From an uncultured Bacteroidales bacterium (GTDB taxonomy: Bacteria > Bacteroidota > Bacteroidia > Bacteroidales > F082), in NCBI GenBank assembly GCA_900317055.1, contig ONFF01000005.1, forward strand, positions 186,001-250,000: 64,000 nt of DNA. Direction: 5' to 3'. Below the pieces are notes generated by a model, which was not told where the DNA came from, ran no database searches, and saw only the letters and a list, made by a program, of their open reading frames with translations. This document shows, piece by piece, positions 27,016 to 36,088 of the stretch. Positions within the stretch are counted from its first letter, which is position 1. The number at the start of each line of letters is the position of its first letter. The position numbers were made by a program, and so were the translations under genes.

Positions 27016-28554
27016 ATGGCAAACAACAGACTGGAATCATTGGTGGGTCAGACCGCCATTTATGGATTGAGTAGCATTATCGGCAGGTTTTTGAACTACC
27101 TGCTTGTACCACTCTATACCTATAAAATATGTGCGGAAGCTGGCGGACCAGATGCATATGGAATCGTCACCAATCTGTATGCTTGGACAGCATTGCTTTT
27201 GGTTGTCCTTACTTTCGGCATGGAAACTACTTTTTTCCGTTTTGCCAATAAAGAAGGTGCTGATTCAAACAAGACTTTTTCAACTGCAGCTATTGCCGTT
27301 GGTTTTGTTTCGTTGGTTTTCATCTTTTTGGTTAGTGTCTTTTTAGGGCCTATTACGGAAATGCTGCATTATGCCAATTCTACTTCGGATATTCAGCATT
27401 ATGCCAACCATCCTGAGTATATTGAATTTATGGCTGTCATTGTGGCTTTGGACGCTTTTCAAGCCATTTTATTTGCTCGTTTGCGATTTGAAAACCGTGC
27501 TGTCAAGTTTGCTTCTCTAAAGCTATTATTTATTTTCTTAAGCATCGGAATGAATTTATTCATTTTCTTGCTTGCTCCTAGCCTAAAGGAACGCTTTCCT
27601 TCCCTAATGGGATGGTACGAGAGCTCCTATCAAGTCGGTTATATATTTATCGTCAATCTCATCTGTACTATTCTAGTTACATTTGGATTTATACCAGAAA
27701 TAAAAAAGCTAAAGTTTGGAGTTGATTTCTCTTTGTTGAAGAAGATGCTGAATTATACATGGCCATTGCTTCTTTTGGGGTTGGCAGGTATCTTAAACCA
27801 AGTTGCAGATAAGATTTGTTATCGTTTCATTGTGCCTCCAGAAGATGGAGGTGATGAGCAGTTGGGTATATACGGTGCATGCGTCAAGATTGCAATGATT
27901 ATGGCAATGATCACACAAGCTTTTCGTTATGCTTATGAGCCTTTCGTTTTTGGCGGTAAACGCGATACTGCCGATAAGGAAAATCAGGCAAAAGTGATGA
28001 AGTACTTTATTATATTTACGTTGCTGGCGTTCCTTGCCGTGGTAATGTACATGCCCATCTTGAAATACATCATCAAGTCCGACTATTGGGAAGGCCTGCG
28101 CATAGTACCTATCGTGATGATGGCCGAGATTTTTATGGGCATCTATTTCAACCTGTCGTTTTGGTATAAACTCACCGACCAGACGTGGTGGGGAGCTGTT
28201 TTCTCTGGTATTGGCTGTGCCGCACTTTTGGCTATTAACTTCAAATTCGTTCCAACACACGGCTACATCGCTTGTGCGTGGGGCGGTTTCGTTGGCTATG
28301 CAATCTGTATGGTATTGTCTTATTTCGTTGGACAAAAGAAAGCACCGATTCCATATGATTTGAAATCGGCGTTTACCTATTTCGCACTTGCTATTGCTTT
28401 GTATTTCTCTCAAAAATACATTCGCATTGACAACATCATTTGGACTTTGGTCGTCAATATGTGTTTGTTGTTGATATTTGTTGCTTTCATTTGTTGGAAT
28501 GAAAATGATTTAGTGAAAGTGGTGTTAGGAAAATTGAAGAAAGAGGCATCGTGA
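27016..28554 (+). CDS. MVF-superfamily (Wzx/MurJ-type) lipid-linked oligosaccharide flippase (cluster gene 6)
   Basis: A polytopic membrane protein of 512 aa with 13-14 hydrophobic segments. It begins LVGQTAIYGLSSIIGRFLNYLLVPLYTY, typical of polysaccharide-export flippases (PF01943/PF13440), and ends with the Polysacc_synt_C-type half (YFIIFTLLAFLAVVMYMPI, YFNLSFWYKLTDQTWWG). The role is to flip an undecaprenyl-linked glycan across the inner membrane. By sequence it looks more like Wzx than MurJ. Its position between the phosphatase and the SEDS-PBP gene suggests it supplies lipid II or a related precursor to that synthase; this is inference from context. The gap to the previous gene is 17 nt. 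Confidence 0.88.
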   Translation: MANNRLESLVGQTAIYGLSSIIGRFLNYLLVPLYTYKICAEAGGPDAYGIVTNLYAWTALLLVVLTFGMETTFFRFANKEGADSNKTFSTAAIAVGFVSLVFIFLVSVFLGPITEMLHYANSTSDIQHYANHPEYIEFMAVIVALDAFQAILFARLRFENRAVKFASLKLLFIFLSIGMNLFIFLLAPSLKERFPSLMGWYESSYQVGYIFIVNLICTILVTFGFIPEIKKLKFGVDFSLLKKMLNYTWPLLLLGLAGILNQVADKICYRFIVPPEDGGDEQLGIYGACVKIAMIMAMITQAFRYAYEPFVFGGKRDTADKENQAKVMKYFIIFTLLAFLAVVMYMPILKYIIKSDYWEGLRIVPIVMMAEIFMGIYFNLSFWYKLTDQTWWGAVFSGIGCAALLAINFKFVPTHGYIACAWGGFVGYAICMVLSYFVGQKKAPIPYDLKSAFTYFALAIALYFSQKYIRIDNIIWTLVVNMCLLLIFVAFICWNENDLVKVVLGKLKKEAS

Positions 28555-28616
28555 TTAGGGATATAAAAATGAACTTTTATAGAAAGTGTTTATAAAACAA
28601 TGAAAAACTGAATAAA

Positions 28617-31600
28617 ATGAACAAACAATATCATTTCAAAAGCTTACTACCACCAATAATCGTCTCGATTCTTTTGGTAGGAATGTTTGTTTCGTTTCTG
28701 AGCAATATTGACAAGAAAAATGAATCCGTTATTAAAGATATTGAAGATGGAAATGCCGTTGTGCTTTCACCTGATTGTGATGAAAAGACTTTGTCTATGA
28801 TCATTGATAATAACGGTTATGCGGACACTTTGTCAGATGCAGAGTATATTGCATCTGTTTTGAAACAAAGGCAAAAAGAATTAGGCCGCCTCCCCAGCTT
28901 ATATACTTTGCAGAAACGTGCATTTGGTCAAGTGTCAGCAGATACAGCTGCGATAAAAAATGTTCTTTTGACTAAATTGGAACACTCGTATTTGATTCTT
29001 GGTCAAAACGATACTATGTTTAGTTTCAATAAAGACTTTGTTCGTGTTGGAAATGGGAAGATAACAGTCAAGGTGTACGAAAAAGTTGAATCTTCTAATT
29101 GGTTGATGAGGAAGATGAAAATGGAGAGCAATAAGCTTTGTGAAGGCGTTCCAGTACGCCTTACTTCCCATTATCGTGATTCGTTGAATCAGGCTTGCTC
29201 TGAAGTTGTTTGGTTTGACACAACAGATTTTAAAGGCGAAGCTGTTTTTGATGGTTTAGACACCACAATGTCTTATAGTGTATTACCCATACAGAAAGGT
29301 TATGAATACGGTACTTCAAGAGGGACGGTAGGCGGAAAATGGAAAATGGATAAGTCTGGCAAAGGAATGGTTTTCTCTTTTGAGCAAAAAGAGCATCGGA
29401 TTCCGCTTTTTTGGAATACTACTCTCAGCCAGATTAAAACAGATAAAACTATTTTGGTGCGCTCTCCTCAGGAATACAAGGCAATTGTTGTAAGATGGTT
29501 TGTGTATGTGATGTTGGCATGGTGGGTGTTGTGTATATACATGATTATTAGAAAAAAGAAATTCAATGGTACTTTGGTGGCGGCTTGTATGTTCCTTACA
29601 GGATTATGCGTGCTGATGATGTTTTCCATGCAAGACCCTCTCAACGATGAATTAAATGGTGTAGGAATGGGCAAAGGCGTAGTGTATGGCTTGTTTGTTT
29701 GTTTGTTATTCCAAGGTGTAGATTTTGTAAAGTTCTATCAGAACAATAGTAAGGTTGGTTTTGATATTCCAATCAATATCTTCAGGTGGTTCTTTAAACC
29801 ATATAGGCAAAAGGTTGCGGGATTGGCTAATACTTTGAAAAGCGATATGGGCCTCATAAAGAAATTGTTGGCGTTAATTTTAGTTTTGATAACTTTGCCC
29901 TTCTTGCTTCTTGATTTATTGCAAATTACTCGTTTGGGCAAAGCTGTTGATCAACTATGTGAGAAATTACCAAAAGGCATAGGTTGGTTATTTATGGCCT
30001 TAATTTTTACTGGATTATTATTTGTCCCAGGCATACACCAAGAAATTGGTGGAATGAAAGTGAATCTCAATATTTTTGGGTTAGTATTCCAACCTAGTGA
30101 GATTGCCAAGTATTTAATTCTTTTCTTTGTTGCAGCATTCTTTACGCAGCAAGCAGATGCCATTATTGCCTATTCACAGCCGAACCGTATTAAAATGATT
30201 GGTAGCAAGGTGAAGACTTTGTTATGGATTATCATAGGTCTTGCTGTTTTGATGGCCATGTATTTGGCTTTAGGTGATATGGGACCTGGACTTGTTCTCG
30301 GAATCACTTTTATCTTATTGTATTCTTTGATCAAATCAAAGGTGAATCTGGAGCATTTGGATGAAGAAGGTCGATGGAAACGAATTTTCTCTTGTGACTT
30401 TGCCATGCTTATTTATGGTGTTTTGTCATTTGTAGGATTCTTGCTTATTGGTTATAGACTGGAAGGAAAAGATAGTGCATTTTTATTTGGTTCGCTTTGG
30501 TTTGTGTTTTGGATCGCTTTGGGTTATCTAGGATTCAAGAAACAACTGTTTGAATCAGCTATTTTGTTTAATGCCATAGTATTCCTTTTCATTTTTGGAG
30601 GCCAAATCTTAAGTTATGTCCCCTCTTTGAAAGATAGCAGTACCGTTGAACGATTTGAAGCGCGAACAAGAATGTGTGTAAACACTTGGGGTGATTTGGA
30701 TATAGAGCATTTGGGCAAAGATGCGAAGCCTGTTTCAAATACTCAAGTGGCTAATGGATTATGGGCATTGGCCACTGGAGGCATGAGAGGACAAGGCTGG
30801 GGAGGCGGTAAACCCAGTTTAGTACCCGCTTTCCACACTGATATGATACTATCAAGTATCGGAGAACAAATGGGATGGATGGGCCTTTTGATGATAGTAA
30901 TTGCCTTGGCTGTATTGTTGCGAAAAATGGCGGTTATTGGTTATCGCGTGGGGCATCCATTTGCATTCTATTTGTGCTTGGGTTTTGCTATTGTCATCGG
31001 TGTGCAATTCTTCATCATTGCTTTGGGTAGTTCGGGAATGATTCCGTTGACAGGTATCACGGTTCCATTCCTGAGTTTCGGGCGTGTTAGTATGATTCTA
31101 AACCTTGCCGCTTTTGGCATTGTGCTTAGCTTGTGTAACAACATTCGTGAAGAGAAAACAGCGACTTCAATAAGTGTGAGACAAAAATCGGTGGAGCAAT
31201 ATAGCTATCCAATTGCCATGGTTACTATGGTGTTTTTGTTCTTTGCTGTTTCTACTTTGCTTGTTTGGCAGTATTACCAATTGTGGAAACGTGACAGCAC
31301 TTTGATTCATCCTGCCTATGTCAATAATAATCAAGGAGTACCTGTTGTCGTTTACAATCCGCGCATCAATTTGCTAGAGCGCAATATGTATGCAGGCAGG
31401 ATATTTGACCGAGGAAATGTTTTGTTGGCTACTAGTGATAGGAATGATATTAACGTTGATTCTATTGTTTGTGTTTTTGGATTCCAAAAAAAGACAGAGC
31501 AAGATAGATTAAGGAAAATATTGAATGGGAAGCTCAAGCGAAACACGAAGCGATACTATCCTTTGGGTGAGCAAATGTTTTTCATGGTGGGTGACAATGT

Positions 31601-33104
31601 CCCGTTTTCATATTCCTCTCCTGACAACGAAATAAATCCTATGGGTTATTTGGCCGACCACCGGCATATGTCGTACTTGCGTGGCTATGATAATATCCTC
31701 TATGATGATTTGCACAATCCCATAGAGGTGGTTTTATCGTCCGACCGCTATAGGGAAAACTCTTTCATGGACGCAACCAAAACTGTTTCTGAACCTACGA
31801 TTAGAGACTACACGCCATTGCTGAAGTATTTGAAGGACGGCATCGATGGAGAGGAGGTGGCGAGGCACAATGCTGAAGTGGAACGTGGCAAATTCGACTT
31901 ACATCTTACGGTGGATGCAGCCTTACAAATTGAACTGCAAAACAGCATTGCTAAACATATGGTCGAAACCTTCAGCAATTGGGAGGACTTCAATTTGATG
32001 CGAGCATCAGCTGTAATCTTGGATGCTGAAAACGGCGATTTGTTGGCTTCAGCCAACTATCCTTTACCAAATTATGCTACAATTTACAAAAATTTCGATC
32101 ATCCTTATAATGATTATTATAAAGACCAAAACTGGATGGCATATACTGACAGAGATTTAGGTACTTGTTTTATGAAAGCACCTGGTTCAACAGCAAAGGT
32201 AATGTCTGCCATGGCGGGATTAAGAAAGGACGTTGGACTTTCAAATAAAGAATACTATATAAAAGCGGAAAATGCCGTTGAAGGAGAAAAAGATAAATTT
32301 GGCAATGTTATCAAAGCCTCAGAACCGGTTGATAGAAATGTAAACATGCATGATGCAATAGTGCAATCATCTAATTGCTATTTCATTAGTTTGGTGAACG
32401 ACAAAGATTTGTATGCGGATTTGGATACCATTTACTCTACAGTAGGCGCTAGGATTGGGGACATTACTCCATATTATTACACTATGAGGAAAAATGTAAC
32501 ATGGAAAAAAAGATTCCACAATCTTATTCAGAAGAATAGGACTGAAGCGGTAAATAGATACAAACGATTTGATCGTAACGGTCGCAAGGGCAGTATGCGT
32601 GGGGAAGAGTGGGGATGGGCATGGGGACATGGTGGACTGGAAGCATCTCCATTGGTGATGGCACGTGTTGCGTCTGTCGTAGTCAATGAAGGAAAAATGC
32701 CTGTTACGCAATACATTATGGAGGGACCGCTGCGTTGTGAGCGTACGATACCATTGTTGAATCCAAACGAAGCAGCGGATTTGAAAAGCTATATGCAAGA
32801 TGAGTCGGTAAAACATTCGGATTATCTTAAATGTTGGATTGAAAAATGGAAATGTGTGGGAGGTAAAACGGGTACGTCTGAAAGAACCATTAAGAGATAT
32901 GATAAAAAAGGCAGAAAGTATTCTGAAGATGTTAACGACTGCTGGTATATGTGTTTTGTGGAAAGTGGTTCCCGACAATTTGCCGTCGTTGTAAGAATTG
33001 AGCGTGCTGGTAAAGGAAAAGGACATTTTGCCGCACAAACCGCTGTGCCTCTTGTTGGCAATGTGGTGCTAAATTGCTTGAATAATTATTTGATAAACAA
33101 TTAA
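28617..33104 (+). CDS. SEDS glycosyltransferase - class B PBP transpeptidase fusion (cluster gene 7)
   Basis: One 1495-aa reading frame joins both halves of a cell-wall synthase. A membrane anchor (about 11-29) leads to a periplasmic region (to about 285) containing a beta-rich part. Residues about 290-850 form a FtsW/RodA-type (SEDS) domain. The conserved Asp of the RodA 'HTDF' motif is D742 in AFHTDMILSSIGEQMG, with GSSGMIPLTGITVPFLSFG after it. A new membrane segment (about 865-887) is the PBP anchor. The PBP N-terminal landmark YAGRIFDRGNVLLATS starts near 925. The transpeptidase domain has S1191-T-A-K1194, S1251-S-N1253 and K1417-T-G. Both active sites therefore look intact: glycan polymerisation plus cross-linking from one polypeptide. 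Confidence 0.92.
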   Translation: MNKQYHFKSLLPPIIVSILLVGMFVSFLSNIDKKNESVIKDIEDGNAVVLSPDCDEKTLSMIIDNNGYADTLSDAEYIASVLKQRQKELGRLPSLYTLQKRAFGQVSADTAAIKNVLLTKLEHSYLILGQNDTMFSFNKDFVRVGNGKITVKVYEKVESSNWLMRKMKMESNKLCEGVPVRLTSHYRDSLNQACSEVVWFDTTDFKGEAVFDGLDTTMSYSVLPIQKGYEYGTSRGTVGGKWKMDKSGKGMVFSFEQKEHRIPLFWNTTLSQIKTDKTILVRSPQEYKAIVVRWFVYVMLAWWVLCIYMIIRKKKFNGTLVAACMFLTGLCVLMMFSMQDPLNDELNGVGMGKGVVYGLFVCLLFQGVDFVKFYQNNSKVGFDIPINIFRWFFKPYRQKVAGLANTLKSDMGLIKKLLALILVLITLPFLLLDLLQITRLGKAVDQLCEKLPKGIGWLFMALIFTGLLFVPGIHQEIGGMKVNLNIFGLVFQPSEIAKYLILFFVAAFFTQQADAIIAYSQPNRIKMIGSKVKTLLWIIIGLAVLMAMYLALGDMGPGLVLGITFILLYSLIKSKVNLEHLDEEGRWKRIFSCDFAMLIYGVLSFVGFLLIGYRLEGKDSAFLFGSLWFVFWIALGYLGFKKQLFESAILFNAIVFLFIFGGQILSYVPSLKDSSTVERFEARTRMCVNTWGDLDIEHLGKDAKPVSNTQVANGLWALATGGMRGQGWGGGKPSLVPAFHTDMILSSIGEQMGWMGLLMIVIALAVLLRKMAVIGYRVGHPFAFYLCLGFAIVIGVQFFIIALGSSGMIPLTGITVPFLSFGRVSMILNLAAFGIVLSLCNNIREEKTATSISVRQKSVEQYSYPIAMVTMVFLFFAVSTLLVWQYYQLWKRDSTLIHPAYVNNNQGVPVVVYNPRINLLERNMYAGRIFDRGNVLLATSDRNDINVDSIVCVFGFQKKTEQDRLRKILNGKLKRNTKRYYPLGEQMFFMVGDNVPFSYSSPDNEINPMGYLADHRHMSYLRGYDNILYDDLHNPIEVVLSSDRYRENSFMDATKTVSEPTIRDYTPLLKYLKDGIDGEEVARHNAEVERGKFDLHLTVDAALQIELQNSIAKHMVETFSNWEDFNLMRASAVILDAENGDLLASANYPLPNYATIYKNFDHPYNDYYKDQNWMAYTDRDLGTCFMKAPGSTAKVMSAMAGLRKDVGLSNKEYYIKAENAVEGEKDKFGNVIKASEPVDRNVNMHDAIVQSSNCYFISLVNDKDLYADLDTIYSTVGARIGDITPYYYTMRKNVTWKKRFHNLIQKNRTEAVNRYKRFDRNGRKGSMRGEEWGWAWGHGGLEASPLVMARVASVVVNEGKMPVTQYIMEGPLRCERTIPLLNPNEAADLKSYMQDESVKHSDYLKCWIEKWKCVGGKTGTSERTIKRYDKKGRKYSEDVNDCWYMCFVESGSRQFAVVVRIERAGKGKGHFAAQTAVPLVGNVVLNCLNNYLINN

Positions 33105-33116
33105 AATCTAATAGAT

Positions 33117-34085
33117 ATGAAAACACTGAGATTATTTTTGGCTTTTGTGCTTTTGGCCATCTCACAATCTGCTGGAGCACAAGTTACCACTGCCCAAATC
33201 CGAGAAGAAATAGCGAAAGGCGAATGTGAGACGGCGCAATCGTTGTATAATGTGTACAAGGCAATGAATGGCACCAATAAAACTATTGAACTAGAAATAG
33301 CGGATTGCTTATCTGCCATTAGAACAAAAAACGAGGCGGCCGAAAATCTCAACAAGGCCCGAGAATATATAAGCAAGGGTGAATGTGATAATGCACAATG
33401 GTATTATTCCCAATATAAAAAGACTTTAAATGCATCCGATTATGAATTGGAGCGTCAAATTGAGAAATGTATTTCGCAAAAGAAAACTGAAGAAGAGGCT
33501 TTTCAAACGAATCTTAGGGGCGTTTCGTATTACAATGCTGGAAATTATCGTGAAGCTGCAAATTGCTTTTTAGTTTCGGCATCACAAGGTTATGTCGATG
33601 CACAATATAATTTGGGACAACTTTATGAAGTAGGTTTAGGAATTGAAAAAAACTTAACAGAAGCAAAAAAGTGGTATCAAAAAGCAGCAAACCAAGGACA
33701 TAACAGTGCGTACGAAAGACTAAAAGAATTAAATCAAAAAAGATACAAAATTGGTGAAGTAATAAGAATTGACAACAAACCATATTACGTTGCTTATGTG
33801 GATTATACAGGTCAACATGGTTGGGCTTTTTGGCCTCGTCCATTTGCGGAAAATCGTCATTATTCGCGAGACTGCACAGAATCGACTCCCACCATAGATG
33901 AGTTAAGAACAATATATGATATCCGTTATCGAGCTAATTGTTCAGTTTCTGGTTGGAGAACTGCAGAGTATTGGTCTTCTTCGTATGTTGATGGAAAATT
34001 CTATACCCTTGATTTTAGTACAGGGAAAACAAAAACTCGTAAAAAAACCGATCATCATTGCCATATTTTTATTAAAGAATTCTAA
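33117..34085 (+). CDS. Secreted 'IREQIAKGEC' module protein 2 with Sel1 repeats (cluster gene 8)
   Basis: A 322-aa exported protein, 12 nt after the SEDS-PBP gene. The signal peptide is MKTLRLFLAFVLLAISQSAGAQ. Two copies of the cluster's helical module follow: VTTAQIREEIAKGECETAQ, then a diverged one, AREYISKGECDNAQWYYSQY. Next are two Sel1-like repeats (about 135-205: GVSYYNAGNYREAANCFL, AQYNLGQLYEVGLG, AKKWYQKAANQGH). The C-terminal about 110 residues (GEVIRIDNKPYYVAYVD, RTAEYWSSSYVDGKFYTLDF) resemble a DUF1566/FISUMP C-type-lectin-like domain. The Sel1 and TPR-like parts suggest protein-protein contacts, possibly with the periplasmic parts of the kinase or synthase. Confidence 0.78.
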   Translation: MKTLRLFLAFVLLAISQSAGAQVTTAQIREEIAKGECETAQSLYNVYKAMNGTNKTIELEIADCLSAIRTKNEAAENLNKAREYISKGECDNAQWYYSQYKKTLNASDYELERQIEKCISQKKTEEEAFQTNLRGVSYYNAGNYREAANCFLVSASQGYVDAQYNLGQLYEVGLGIEKNLTEAKKWYQKAANQGHNSAYERLKELNQKRYKIGEVIRIDNKPYYVAYVDYTGQHGWAFWPRPFAENRHYSRDCTESTPTIDELRTIYDIRYRANCSVSGWRTAEYWSSSYVDGKFYTLDFSTGKTKTRKKTDHHCHIFIKEF

Positions 34086-34115
34086 TTCAGAAGTTTAATG
34101 AATAATACTCTAAGA

Positions 34116-35108
34116 ATGAAAAAGCTCCACCTGTTATATATAATTCTAATGGTGTTCCTTTGCGTCTCTTGTTCCTCTCCCGAGAACGAAGGCAAGGAAT
34201 TGGCACAATGGATGAATGATTGTACGGAAACATTTATCAAGGATAAGCAAAAAGCGGAAACCAGTTTCGTGAATGGTTTCAACGCATCGCATTATTCATC
34301 AAGGACCGAGGCTTTAGAGGCATACGACCAAGTCATGATTGAGGTTTTGGATGAATATAATTCCTGCCATGATGAGGTCGTGGTTAAAAGAAGCAAGATT
34401 GCTGGAGAATATGCCAATGACTACAAGAAAATGGCTACATTTGAAACTGCATACGAAAGCAACATCGATTCAGAGTTAAGTGATAAGTTGATGGATGCTA
34501 TTGCAGAAACAGATTATCCAGCAGCAGTATTAGCAAAGGTCAAGACAATCATTCCAGTTAAGCCAGATGCAGCGCAGATTCAGAAAGATTTGGTTGGGCA
34601 AGAATTGCCCGAAGGCTATGAAGGAGATAAAAGTTGGTTTGCTAAAGATTGGCATTGGCTAATCAAGGAGGGACAGATAAAGAACTTCAACATCGAGGAG
34701 ATTGTTAAAGATGACTCCAAAAAATATTGTGTTTTGGCCACAATGCGTTTGGAAGGCGACATCAACGCATTCGATGCTCAGGTGAAAATATCGTACTGGC
34801 TGCCAGATGCCGAAGATTGGAAAATAGAGTATGTTAACTCATTAGGAATGGATATCGTAAAGACACATGAATATGACGATTGTGTCAGTTACGAAATTAA
34901 AGATGATGGATGGGGTGGCGTGAATGCTTTGTTTATCACAAATAAAACAAAAATTACGCTTGGCGTTTGCGGTTATTTCAACAACACCTATGGAGATAAG
35001 AGGAAGTTTGCGGTCAAAATTGGACCCAATGAGACTATGCAAGTGGGCGGTACCTTTGGCGGGGGCAGTGTAGTCTCTTACGATATTGTTTTTGTTGAAA
35101 GAATTTGA
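34116..35108 (+). CDS. Lipoprotein of unknown function (cluster gene 9)
   Basis: I take ATG 34116, giving MKKLHLLYIILMVFLCVSCSS, an SPII signal with lipobox LCVSC. The upstream ATG at 34098 adds only MNNTLR. The mature part (about 310 residues) is helical and charged to about residue 120, then a mixed domain (KSWFAKDWHWLIKEGQIKNF, YCVLATMRLEGDINAFDAQ). It ends in a Gly-rich beta stretch. I do not recognise the family. Position suggests a lipoprotein partner of the envelope module. Confidence 0.75.
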   Translation: MKKLHLLYIILMVFLCVSCSSPENEGKELAQWMNDCTETFIKDKQKAETSFVNGFNASHYSSRTEALEAYDQVMIEVLDEYNSCHDEVVVKRSKIAGEYANDYKKMATFETAYESNIDSELSDKLMDAIAETDYPAAVLAKVKTIIPVKPDAAQIQKDLVGQELPEGYEGDKSWFAKDWHWLIKEGQIKNFNIEEIVKDDSKKYCVLATMRLEGDINAFDAQVKISYWLPDAEDWKIEYVNSLGMDIVKTHEYDDCVSYEIKDDGWGGVNALFITNKTKITLGVCGYFNNTYGDKRKFAVKIGPNETMQVGGTFGGGSVVSYDIVFVERI

Positions 35109-35148
35109 CTAAGAAATTACAAATAACCATCAATAAAACACTATTACT

Positions 35149-35961
35149 ATGAAAAAGGGATTAATGATAGCATTATTGCTTTTGACTTTCTCACGATATG
35201 CTATTGCACAAGCAACCATTGCAGATATTAGAGAGCAAATAGCGAAAGGCGAATGTGAAACTGCCCAGTCGTTGTATAATGTTTACAGGGCTATGAATGG
35301 AGCAAACAAGACCATTGAGCGAGAAATAGCCGATTGCAAATCAGGAAGTTCAAGTGGTTTTGGAGAAATTGGTATCGCTGATGGACATGAGTATGTTGAT
35401 CTTGGCCTTCCAAGCGGTACGTTGTGGGCGACCTGTAATGTTGGAGCCAGCAAACCTGAGGACTATGGCAGCTACTTTGCATGGGGTGAGACTTGGACAA
35501 AGGGCACATACAAATGGGAGACCTACATGCATGCTGAAGGTGAATACGACAAGCTGACAAAGTACTGCGATAGGACCGACCAAGGCTACAATGGCTTCAC
35601 CGACAACCTGGCCACCCTGTTGCCCGAGGATGACCCTGCCACGGCCAATTGGGGCAGTGGCTGGCGCATGCCGAGCAAGGTGCAATGGGATGAGCTACTG
35701 GACAACACCACCAACTATTGGACAACGAAGAATGGCGTAAAAGGACGCTTTTTTACCTCGAAGAAGAACAGCCAAACACTCTTCCTGCCTGCCGCTGGTT
35801 GTCGCTGGGGCAGCGAGCTCTACAACGGCGGTTACTATTGGTCGCGGTCGCTCGTCACTCCAAATTACGCGTGGCGTCTCAACTTCGGTTCGGACGAGTG
35901 CAGTATGGACTACTACTTTCGCTACTATGGTTTCAATGTGCGTCCTGTCCGCGAGAAATAG
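35149..35961 (+). CDS. Secreted 'IREQIAKGEC' module protein 3 with FISUMP domain (cluster gene 10)
   Basis: A 270-aa exported protein. The signal peptide MKKGLMIALLLLTFSRYAIAQ is followed at once by the shared module (ATIADIREQIAKGECETAQ, SLYNVYRAMNGANKTIE). The rest (about 70-270) is a clear FISUMP-type C-type-lectin-like domain: HEYVDLGLPSGTLWATCNVG, YGSYFAWGE, WGSGWRMPSKVQWDEL, LFLPAAGCRWG, GYYWSRS, NVRPVRE. Base composition changes inside the gene: the module part is AT-rich like the cluster, while the FISUMP part is GC-richer like the flanks. This suggests a domain fused in by recombination. Confidence 0.8.
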   Translation: MKKGLMIALLLLTFSRYAIAQATIADIREQIAKGECETAQSLYNVYRAMNGANKTIEREIADCKSGSSSGFGEIGIADGHEYVDLGLPSGTLWATCNVGASKPEDYGSYFAWGETWTKGTYKWETYMHAEGEYDKLTKYCDRTDQGYNGFTDNLATLLPEDDPATANWGSGWRMPSKVQWDELLDNTTNYWTTKNGVKGRFFTSKKNSQTLFLPAAGCRWGSELYNGGYYWSRSLVTPNYAWRLNFGSDECSMDYYFRYYGFNVRPVREK

Positions 35962-36088
35962 CCCATGTTCCTATACGGGCAAAGACAAGCAAGAACTTAT
36001 CTTGAATGTTGTAAAAACCACACTGATTTCCATTTAGTCCTTTCAAATCACTAGAAACAAAATGCTAAAGAATAAAAAGTCATATCGT

